Assembly: GCF_008831285.2 (NCBI RefSeq)
Contig: NC_045138.2
Coordinates: 14,148,571 to 14,212,570, forward strand
Length of the DNA stretch: 64,000 nt
DNA from: Nymphaea colorata
Taxonomy: Eukaryota > Streptophyta > Magnoliopsida > Nymphaeales > Nymphaeaceae
Direction of reading: 5' to 3'
In this document: positions 55,188 through 64,000 of the stretch, one piece after another
Layout of the letters: every line of letters starts with the position of its first letter
Numbering within the stretch: the stretch's first letter is position 1
Position numbers and translations under genes: made by a program
The notes under the pieces: model-generated
What the model was told of the DNA's origin: nothing
Database searches by the model: none
The model's input: the letters and a program-made list of their open reading frames with translations, nothing else

Positions 55188-57508
55188 ATATATATATATA
55201 TGTATATATACCCGTTTTCTCGTCGTGTTCACAAGGAGAGCAAAGATATTACGTGTTTCCTTTTTAGTTCTTCGGTATTCTTCGATTTTATCTAGTTCGG
55301 GAGATATCGACTGCTCTATCCCAAAATGGAACGATTTAACCTTGTATATATGATATGGTGACTCAACTTTTTATGCATCATCCACAATTCCACATATATA
55401 AAGCAATGGAAACCCACTGGCATTGTTGTTTCCATTGCCGATGAGATGATGAGAATGATGATATCTGTTCTGGTCTACGGCCATGCTTTTGATTAACTTC
55501 AAAGGTTCCAGGTTGATAAGTCCACAATTGTAGACGAGGCCGTGGCGTACATAAAGCAGTTGCAGAAAACTTTACAAGAACTGGAGAAGAAAAAGCAAGA
55601 GATGGGGAGAGAGGTGTTCCTTGCCGATCAGGTGCTAAATCATTAATTTCATTGCTTCTTGTTTCTTTCTCTCAAATACACTGCGTTGTAATTGGAAGGA
55701 AGGTAAAACTACGATCCAACAGTGCAGCCTCTCTCCATCACCTACCTCTCGAGTGATGATTTGGCTATCATCACATAACAAGGAAAGGTTGACAGAGGTT
55801 CGACAATTTGTTCTCTTCCATGGCAAGACCTTAGGAGTTAGGATCACTAAAAGTCTCCTTCTTTGCTTTACTACGAAACTTTAGACATGGAAAACGCCAT
55901 TCTCAGATCAATCTTTGGGGTTGGAGACTTCCCAATCAAGCAAATTCCATAAAGTTATGAGTTCAATGGTGAGAGATATGGATACAGTGTCATTTCCTGC
56001 TTTTCAATGGAGGATGAACCATCTCCATAGTGATACTCTATACCTGCTGTGAGTTTTCAAGCACCGGTTAATCTTAAACAGAAACTAAATTTCGTATTCA
56101 TATAAGGACATAAATAGTTGATTTCTTTTTTTACTTTTTTTTTTGCTTGCACCAAATTCGAGCAAGTCCGGCTTCCGATGGATTCATTAATTGTAAAATA
56201 GGTATGGGTATGGGTATGAGTATGAGTATGGATAAAGTAAGGTGGGTAACAAAAAAATAAATAAATAAATAAATAAATAAATATATATATATATATATAT
56301 TATAATCCATAAAAATTTTCAAAATTAAAGAAAAATAAGAAATCTATGTGGAGGGGAAATAAAAAGGGGAAAAATTGAAATTAAATTTTAAAATATAAAT
56401 TTTAAGTTTCAAAATACAGACCCACATATCGACACAGGAACTTGTAGGGGTGGGCAAGCGGCTGGGCCGGCCCAATTCATGTTTGGGCTCGGGGACCCAT
56501 TTTGGTTGCCTGGCCCGGGCCTTGTTTACTTAAAAAAGAAAAATTAAATATGTATATGTTAATATATAAAGAAAAATTAAATATATATACAGAAAATTTT
56601 TAAAAGTTATCAAGCCCAACTCCGTTAAACCCGAACTCGAGCCTGACCCAATTTGTTCACAGGCCCTGGCTGGCCTGTGGCCAATGGCCCCGGCCTGGCC
56701 CTAAAGCCCGACGGCCACTATCCCAACACCCACCCTTAGGTACTTGGGCAGATCACAAGAACTCATGCGACTTAGTCATAAACTAGGCTCATTAGTTAAG
56801 CTGATGTTGTATGTGCGGCTTTCTAATTAACTTTTTTCTTTTACCACACCAGGGTTCGTGTTCGACGTATCAAAATGGCAGAGGAGCAGTGAACTTCTCT
56901 CAATTTCCTTGCTCTTTCCAAACATGGACGTCGCCAAACGTGGTGTTGAACATATGTGGAGAAGATGCTCAAATTGGAATCTGCTCGACCTGGAAACCAG
57001 GCCTATTACCATCCATCTTGTACATCTTTGAGAAGCACAAACTAGAGGTTGTGTCCGCTCACGTCTCCTCAGAGAACTGCAAATGCATGTACATGTTCCA
57101 CACACACGTGAGTAAATCTCTTCTTTTTACGTGCCATGCCAACATAGGAATCAAGTGCATGGCTAGGGCATTGGGCTTAAAATCAGTAGGTTGAAGAATA
57201 TATATATGTGTGTGTGTGTGCACGCGCATGCACACTTGCATGTATGGAAAATGAATCTTGTTTCCTTCTACACCTACTCCTTTTAAGATAGCGCCCATAG
57301 GAATTGAACAAGAGACGTGCCAGAGATACATGACACTTAGCTTCACTACATGCCTATTACTTGTAGTACACCACCACTTGCTGGTGCTGATTAAAAATGG
57401 TATTCTGTGCAGGCAACGGATGCTTCAAACCAAATTCAAGATGCAACTACAGTAGAGGAGAAATTCAAAGTAGCAGTGGGGGAGATGATCCTGTGTTTGT
57501 CATCGTGA
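53709..57508 (+). CDS. ZHOUPI/bHLH95-like bHLH transcription factor
   Basis: Four exons in consistent phase give 275 aa: 53709-54065, 55512-55631, 56853-57107 and 57413-57508. The basic helix-loop-helix region runs from about residue 90 to 145: [13 protein letters not shown] with H91, E95 and R99 (the H-E-R pattern of G-box binders), then [14 protein letters not shown] joined across intron 1 to [18 protein letters not shown]. Residues 160-275 resemble the ACT-like C-terminal domain of the subgroup ([45 protein letters not shown]). The closest family I recognise is Arabidopsis bHLH95 (ZHOUPI/RGE1), which acts with ICE1-type partners in the seed endosperm to promote its breakdown and embryo cuticle formation. 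Seed expression is therefore inferred, not seen. The ATG at 53709 is the first in frame. Intron 1 is full of CT and TA repeats, and intron 2 carries an hAT-like insertion. Confidence 0.9.
54980..55205 (+). repeat. CT and TA microsatellites in bHLH intron 1
   Basis: CT runs occur at about 54980-54997 and 55028-55054, and (TA)n with TATG interruptions at about 55157-55205. These explain the long Ser-Leu and Tyr-Ile open frames here. Confidence 0.9.
56200..56302 (+). repeat. Simple repeats in bHLH intron 2
   Basis: A short hexamer-like run of GTATGG/GTATGA (about 56203-56231) is followed by (AAAT)n at about 56252-56282 and an (AT)n run to about 56302. Confidence 0.9.
56445..56738. mobile_element. 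hAT-like non-autonomous element in bHLH intron 2
   Basis: The 294-bp element begins TAGGGGTGGGCAAGCGG and its reverse complement begins TAAGGGTGGGTGTTGGG, which are imperfect terminal inverted repeats of the form typical of plant hAT elements. It is flanked by GGAACTTG (56437-56444) and GGTACTTG (56739-56746), an 8-bp target-site duplication with one mismatch. Inside are GC-rich GGCC/GGGCC segments at both ends and an AT-rich middle. No transposase is encoded. Confidence 0.8.
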
Positions 57509-58731
57509 AAGCTATTTTTGCGGTTATTTTGGAAAAGAAAAAGATGTTCATATGGCACTGCTTTTATGAATGTATAGAAATGCGTATACATCTGGCAAAG
57601 CACGAACAGCATTTTCCTTAGCAAAATAGAGATCAACTACCGATTGGCATGGGTCCTTAATTACGATTAGAAGTCCCACTAACAGATTATTCTTTCAAGA
57701 AAGAAGACAAAGGCTGAGGTTGAAGATTAGAAGTCCCACTGATTATGCATTCCATGTTATTAATACTTAAAATCGTTAACTAAGTTTTATTTTTATGGTT
57801 GGCTTTTGACAACAATGTGTTCTTGAGATACATATTTTGAATCTTGAAAGAATATTTATAATCACATCATTTTTTTAACACAAAAAATATAGTTTTTTTT
57901 CAGTCTTGCATTTTAAGAGCATGATGCAATACAATACTCCTCATCAAATATCCTCTTAAGTGTTATGGCCTTCGAAGGATTACTTGTCCTCAAAAATATA
58001 ATATATGTACGTTGTGTGTTCTATTTATATTATATATAAATTACTATATGTATGCATCAATTAACGTATGTAAAAAATGTAGTATTGTATGTGAGTCAGC
58101 CCAAGAGATATAGCCATTGTGCATGCTTGATTTGTTCATATAGGCAAAAAGAAAAAAAAGGGTTTGTACCGGCGGATCGATTCATTCCTCCAGAGGTCAG
58201 GTAACTGCCAACCAATTCTGTCAAAATCAGCTTTTGAGGTTTGAATTGATTTATAATTGGTTGAATTGAACTTAAATCATCCGTGGATCCGATTCGATTA
58301 AAATTTATCTTTTCAAACTGGAAAATAAAGGGAAAAAAAAAGCACTGATGAATGAAAAATAAAAAAGATATGCCACTTGCCCCTTCAATTAAATGTCGAA
58401 TCGAATATAAACATTCTGATTCAACTTGAATTGGCTAATTCAGGTTTATCCACAACGATTTTGACAACCCTGATGCCAATGGATCATGTCATTTGTCAAT
58501 CAGCAGCCCTGCGCCATTAGCCTTTTCAAATTACAACAAAGAAAAAGGAAAGACGACTCCTTCCATCCCAAGGTCAGACCGCTTTTCTTTCAACACGCTT
58601 ACAAATTAGTTTGGGGATTCTGTTTCTATCTCCGAGTAAAGCAATGAATACTACACACCACACCCTCTCTAGCATAAATCACCAGGTCGAGCCAGTAACC
58701 CAGTCATAATCCAATGCATGCTTCTTTTATC
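57509..58731. other. Intergenic region between convergent bHLH and HISN3 genes
   Basis: This contains both 3' flanks. A sequence near 57668 (GATTAGAAGTCCCACT) is repeated at 57725. At 58457-58475 the text ACGATTTTGACAACCCTGA resembles the right terminus of a degenerate hAT-like element, but I could not find a matching left end. No gene is supported. Confidence 0.55.
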
Positions 58732-61700
58732 TTAAGGAACCGCCACAGATTGATTCTTATGCCACTCGACCACATTCTTGTATGGTAAATTACCGCCAAA
58801 TATATCAAGTGCACTACCAACTGTGACATCTACACGCCCCGAGCCTGCCGCCTTTATCCTCTCCAAATCAGACATCGTTGTGACTCCACCGGCATATGTC
58901 ACTGGAATCTGTAGTAAATACAAGCCAATGATTAATAATCTGTGTAACTATCCAAGCTAAAAATGACTCTAATTTTGGCATCAGATGGAGATTGAATGAG
59001 TCTATAAGGTGGTAAGTGTTGATTTCACTGATGCCGATGGCTTTGCAAATGAGCTGAGCCCAGGCTGTTTGAGCATGCCTGAGAAGAATCGAGTGCCCAA
59101 GCTCGTCTTTAGCTTGATAAGAGCTGGAATAACCTTGTCTAAGCTTGCCTCCGTAAAGTTCTATGGAAATTTGGACAAACTTGGCTTGGCTAGTGCCTAA
59201 TCTTTTATTAGAAAGCAAAACTCGTCGGTTTTTGCATGCAGAATGCTTCGGTTATGTCTGACAATTTGATTCTTACTATGGTTTCCATGTCAAGTCAACC
59301 AACTATTAAAGGAGAGCAGAAATAAACAAGAGCCTATTAACTTGTCTATGACAATTATTTAGTTGGTTAGCTGTACATATGAGACAAAAAGATTATGAAT
59401 AGAAAGAACCATTGTCATAATGCATACTTAAGTTTATCTGAGCAGGCAAAATGCAAGTACCATAGTGATTAATATGACTGCTGATGACAGTAAGAACAAT
59501 ATGATCATCATCGTCATTATTTTCAAGAAGCAAAGAAGAAAATCTACTCACAGGACAAAATTGGCCTAGCAAAGCCACTAGCTCCTCATCAATTCCAAGC
59601 CTACAGAGAACAGATAAATCAAAATTTTATATATCTTAGGAAAGTGACGAGGAATAAAAAAAATTATTTGGTGGTAGTTCTGCGAACAAGAATGAAAATA
59701 TTTCTGTGTTTCAATTAATAAACAGAAATAGCTATTTGATCGAATTATGAAAAGATAATGTTTGCCTCCACGAAGGTTAAATAAGCAGCAATGGCCCTAA
59801 AAGCCAGTTTTGGCAAAAAACTTGATGAGCTTCAATGTTAATGCGACTAAAATTATTTTTGGAAACAACTAGGAATTTCATAGAATAACATACCTTTTTC
59901 CCTCAACATCCACCCCATGAACAAGGAATTCATCAGCATATGTGGCAAGAAAGCCAATTGTGTTTTCATCAAGAACTACATCACTAAACTTCTGCCATCT
60001 ATCAGTTACAATGACATAATTCCCATCCTGTAAAACAGCAGCAAAAAAAAGGACTAAAATATTGGCTAATTATAAGGAATAGTCAAATGGTCTACTCAAA
60101 GAAGTTCCTACTTTATTTGAAATAAATGATGAAGCCAAACTCTTACGTTCCGCTGGTTGTAAACCATCCTATACTTAATTAATGGCTTCTAGTGAGGTAG
60201 TCTTTGCTAAAAATTCAATCAAGCAACCTTAAGCTTTTAAGGGGTTGTAAATAAGTTGAGGCTGTTCATAAGTAGCATTGGAAAAATACCTAGGGAACAA
60301 AAAAGTGTTCAAGTAAGAAGGTTGACATTACCTTCTTTCGACAACTAAGATCCAAGACCAACCTTTCTTTCCCAATTTGCTTAACCAGATCTTTCAGCCG
60401 TTCAACATTCATTTTTCCATCACTGAAAACATACTAAGATATAAACAATTCAGAATCAGAACTTGGCAGGAAAAGCTAAATGCTCGAACATATCCTTTAT
60501 TTTTAGCAGGAAACATACATTTGTAAATTTTGCTGTGATTCATCCAACCGAATCCCCACTACTATCCATCCTTGGCATAGCCATGAACTTGTGATGGTTA
60601 AATCCATTACATCAAACAAAAAGGGAAATTTCAGCTATCTAGATGGGAAAAATACAGTAATAAGGGAAACATAATTTACTTAAGTTTAATTGCAGACATA
60701 CGAAATCATAAATTCTGTTTTTGCCAAACCTTAGGATGGTGAAGCCAGTGAATAGACACAACAGAGGCTAACCATTGCCACAAATATCGTTCTTGGGAAA
60801 ATCTTGGAGAGGTTTTCTTGGGTATTTTGGGCAAAGTTGTGCTTCTCAGATAAATTTTGGGAAAATCTTGATAGTTTTTTTAAAAATTTAAAAATCATAA
60901 AAATCCTTTAAAAATAGACAAAATGGAAATCTTGGTAATAATTGCGATAAAATCAAGATTTTAAGAATCTTGTAATTTTTGCCCCATTTTTTCATTCTAT
61001 TTAACTTTTTTTTTGTAAATATGCGAGATTTCAAAAATCTATTGATATGTGTGACACTGGGCTAAAGTTAAACCTTCAAAGAAGTGGTTAACCATCAAAA
61101 AAATGGTTAAATGACTCCAACTAACGCCAGCAATGAAGAACATTTTATTGTCTTTCAGATATTTGATAAATCGGGGTCAAATAGGATCCCTATATTCCTA
61201 TCTAATGAAAATTACTTTTTGCCATAATGATCTAGCTCCAACATATTAATCAAAAAATATTTGTCCATGTGCACAATATGTCAACTCAAGGTCCATCTTT
61301 TCAGCTCGTGTGTTTGAAATAAAAAACACAAACAAAATGTTCATGATAAGCAAGCAAATTCAGTTAACCACAAAGGAGTGTGTACGAAAATGCAGAAACA
61401 AATCATGATTTAAATAGACCTATATTCACATAAAATGCCAGAAAAAAACATAAGTACGTTGGCACATACTGAAGTGACTATCACATGGCTGGCACCTTCA
61501 TCGATATAACTCTGAGCATTGCTAGAGTTGATACCACCCCCAATCTGTAAACCACCTAAACAATGCTGATGAGTTAGCCTAACAATCGATACAAAAAAAT
61601 AAAAATACAAGATCTGGAACCTCCAGCAACTCAATATACAAACTGACGTTTTCTCCAATAATTTTCTTGGAGTTGGTAAATTATGTTGGAAAACTTATTA

Positions 61701-62790
61701 AACGGAAAACACGAAAACATAAATGAGATATAAAAAGAAATCGAATGGAACAAGGGCAGACACTAAGGGGAAAACATGTCAACGGTTAATAAAATGTACC
61801 ATTTCATCAAATTCATTTTACACTTGGTTAAAACAGAAAAATACCAACGTACCAGGATACGCACGTAAAGCTTCAAGTGCTGCAGACATGCTAGAGGCAT
61901 CAGCACCAAGCATTATCACATGGCCACCAACAAGACCATCCTGCCTGTACAAATCTGCAAATTCTGAAGGCGATTTGTCTGATTCAAAATTAGTTATAAG
62001 GGAAGAAGTAGTCTCTTTATTCAAATCTTGTAGAGTTGAACCAACTATCTGTTTTACTTTTCCCTGAAATATTCCAAGTGTACTCAGTAAGTATAGGAAA
62101 AAGCCTATTCCATAAAACTGAAGGGATATAAAATTAACAATGACTTTCTGGATTAGTTATTGTTGCTATCTACTCTATTCATGCCACAAGAATATGGATA
62201 CATTATCAAGTTTACGATACAGGCCATAAGAAAAGAGAAAACAAAATAAAAGGGGTCTGGAGCATCTGACCTTGTGAATGTCTATGCAGGGCCTAAACCG
62301 AACAGCACACCGAATCGAAGGGCATGCTCCTAGACAAACACATTTTAGGAAAAAACATGCTTATCAACAATAGATCATTAGTTTAGCAACAAATATCGTG
62401 ATCTTATCACCAAATACTGAAAGGAAAGGATAAACCCTAAAGAAAACTTCGCAACATATTTTAAATATCATGATTTTGAGATGATCTAGCCTACCAATAT
62501 CTAACCATTTTTTACTTAAAAGCCTTCTTCCCCACATGTCATTGAAACATTTTAGCTTGCCAAGAAAAACACAGATATTCCCGATTTCTCTAATTTTTTT
62601 GCAATGACAAAAGGAAATAGCTTTTAATTGTGGCCACAATGTTTTCCTCGAATTGTAACAAATTAAAGCCCACGAAATCTCAAGAAAACAAGACATTTTA
62701 ATTACCGGCGGCGGCCCTCCTCACTTGTCTCCTGTTGGTCGGGGCGGCGGCGACCTGGAATCGGGTGGCGGGAGCCCATCTTACCGCCAT
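58732..62790 (-). CDS. HISN3: ProFAR isomerase (HisA/HIS6 type), plastid histidine biosynthesis
   Basis: Eight exons in consistent phase give 300 aa: 62790-62706, 62329-62271, 62063-61853, 61555-61470, 60433-60332, 60027-59894, 59600-59552 and 58908-58732. The enzyme is 5'-ProFAR isomerase (EC 5.3.1.16), a beta-alpha barrel that converts ProFAR to PRFAR in histidine synthesis. The first 37 residues are rich in Ala, Arg and Thr with almost no acidic residues, as in a chloroplast transit peptide. The barrel begins [21 protein letters not shown]45 is the probable catalytic base, and D175 in [10 protein letters not shown] is the probable second catalytic Asp by analogy with bacterial HisA. Phosphate-binding Gly-rich turns are visible at GGLQIGGGI and [14 protein letters not shown], with [16 protein letters not shown] near the end. 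The length is close to that of the Arabidopsis protein. The ATG is the only one in frame ahead of the transit region. All catalytic segments are intact. Confidence 0.94.
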
Positions 62791-63241
62791 GGCGAGTGGG
62801 AGAGACGAGCAGCGGGCTCAGTGTCAAACGGCAGGGGCTTTGCCAAAAGCCCTAGCTGTTTCTCTCTTCTCGGTTCCAGATTCAGAGTGGATCCAGAACA
62901 GTCCAATAAAGGTTATGTGGATCGCTCGGATGTAGGTCTTGATTAGTATTGATTTTGGACTAGATTTTTCTTTTTGAAATTTTAGATTTGGATCTTTTCT
63001 GTTTTTTTAAATGTAGAATTTTTTTTATGTATAGAATAAAAAGAATAATGCACTACAGACCAATACAAAAGAGCCATATATGTGAGCAAATCAATGGAAT
63101 TGGATGGTTCGAATCGTATCGGATTAATTTGATGCCAGATTCAAAAGTGCCATGTGTTAATTTTTTCATATTTTATGAACGTTTTAAATTAGTTTTTTAA
63201 TAATATTTAGTAGAAAATGTCCATAGTTGTCTGAGTAGGCC
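62791..63241. other. Upstream flank of HISN3
   Basis: This holds the probable 5' UTR and promoter of HISN3 on the minus strand, becoming AT-rich after about 62940. No TATA box is obvious and no other gene is supported. Confidence 0.5.
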
Positions 63242-63842
63242 TAGGGCTGTAAATGGGTTGAGTAACTCTAGATTCGGCTCATATAATCTCAGTTGGAGCT
63301 CAATTTGTGTATTAAATGAGGTGAAGTCGAGCTTATAAGTGAATTGATCTAGTTAAATGAGTAGAGCTGGACCTAGGTAGGCTCGATCTCCTCATTTAAA
63401 CTTAGCTTATAAGTGAATTGATCTAGTGAAACGAGTAGAGCTGGACCTAGGTAGGCTCGATCCCCTCATTTAAACTTAGCTTGTAAGTGAATTGATCTAG
63501 TGAAACGAGTAGAGCTGGACCTAGGTAGGCTCGATCCCCTCATTTAAACTTAGCTTGTAAGTGAATTGATCTAGTGAAACGAGTAGAGCTGGACCTAGGT
63601 AGGCTCGATCCCCTTCATTTAAACTTAATTAAGTTTGACTAAGCTCACTGAATGTGCATAAATAGAAATGCCCCTTTGGTTTTTCAGAAACAGATTTTGT
63701 TGGTTTCTAAGTCATGTATTATGTGTGTGTGTGCGCGCAATTAAGCTTTCTTAAGCACAAGCCAACATTGAGGTGGAGCAAGAACTGCTAGGACTCGAGC
63801 CCAAGCTCGCGCTGACTCGAACTCTGCTTGCGAACAGCCCTA
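63242..63842. mobile_element. hAT-like non-autonomous element containing 74-bp tandem repeats
   Basis: The left end reads TAGGGCTGTAAATGGG. The reverse complement of the right end reads TAGGGCTGTTCGCAAGC, so nine bases match exactly at the termini. The 8-bp flanks are AGTAGGCC (63234-63241) and AGTGGGCG (63843-63850), six of eight identical, compatible with an old target-site duplication. There is no transposase. Four copies of a 74-bp repeat occupy the left half. Confidence 0.65.
63333..63625 (+). repeat. 74-bp tandem repeat, four copies
   Basis: The word GAATTGATCTAGT recurs at 63341, 63415, 63489 and 63563, an exact 74-bp period. Copies differ by a few bases, and the first copy is the most different, as is usual for an edge copy. 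Confidence 0.95.
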
Positions 63843-63922
63843 AGTGGGCGCGTGCAACTTTGATTCACCTTGACTCGGCGAAGGCGACTCGATTTGCATT
63901 AAAAAGAAAAAGACTTTCTTAC

Positions 63923-63972
63923 CCTCCCTAGATCCTGGGTGCAGTAAACAACCACATCCAGATGACATGAAT
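63923..63972 (-). other. Possible exon of a gene extending beyond the window
   Basis: On the minus strand, a CTGCAG acceptor is followed by 50 bp open in one frame (SCHLDVVVYCTQDLGR) and a GGTAAG donor. I do not recognise the peptide. No continuation is seen at lower coordinates, where the hAT-like element begins about 80 bp away, so this is tentative. Confidence 0.25.
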
Positions 63973-64000
63973 CTGCAGCACAAAGCCAAAAGGAAAGAAA

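Noticed and set aside
54916-55353. 145-aa open frame in bHLH intron 1
   Set aside because: Consists mostly of CT and TA simple repeats inside an intron whose splice junctions are in phase.
58150-58480. Third hAT-like element
   Set aside because: Only one plausible terminus (rc reading TCAGGGTTGTCAAAATCG) was found. No matching opposite end or flanking duplication.

Overview
The window is nuclear DNA of a flowering plant. The genes have many exons and GT-AG introns, and their best-recognised relatives are plant families: UBP27-type deubiquitinase, ZHOUPI/bHLH95-type bHLH, MHX-type exchanger, plastid-targeted HISN3, and RINGv plus DUF3675. CT/GA, AT and other microsatellites are scattered through introns and UTRs. 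I cannot place it more narrowly than angiosperm. No operon, CRISPR array, rRNA or tRNA gene was seen.

Region 1 (1-27290) is a satellite block without genes. The forward repeat unit is about 2,083-2,086 bp. It is a higher-order unit of three diverged monomers (about 560, 742 and 781 bp), and these contain an approximately 61-bp sub-period carrying the inverted-repeat motif GATCAGA-N7-TCTGATC. A 100-N gap lies at 9764-9863. It is followed by one unit in reverse orientation (9864-11956) and then a forward array. Copy-specific variants show that 1-9763 is almost the same sequence as about 15108-24866. Single-base deletions are concentrated in the copies near the gap. The simplest reading is two overlapping, poorly polished contigs joined end to end, the second beginning with a foldback artefact. 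The last unit (25089-27290) is more diverged and marks the array edge.

Region 2 (27290-36300) is the transition to gene space. It holds an orphan exon-like stretch, a decayed and truncated MHX-like exchanger pseudogene on the minus strand, and a two-exon receptor-like kinase gene that has a membrane anchor but no extracellular domain.

Region 3 (38748-62790) holds four complete genes reconstructed exon by exon with consistent splice phase: a UBP27-like ubiquitin protease (minus, 11 exons, 580 aa), a RINGv membrane E3 ligase (plus, 7 exons, 231 aa), a ZHOUPI/bHLH95-like transcription factor (plus, 4 exons, 275 aa) and HISN3, the ProFAR isomerase of histidine synthesis (minus, 8 exons, 300 aa). 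The genes are functionally unrelated neighbours, as is usual in plants. UBP27-like and RINGv both act on ubiquitin but are divergent and 3.4 kb apart, so I infer no functional link. Two short hAT-like non-autonomous elements with recognisable ends and probable 8-bp target-site duplications lie in bHLH intron 2 and at the right edge; the latter carries four copies of a 74-bp tandem repeat. I found no convincing new biological system. The most notable points are the three-level satellite, the likely assembly duplication and the decaying exchanger gene beside the array.
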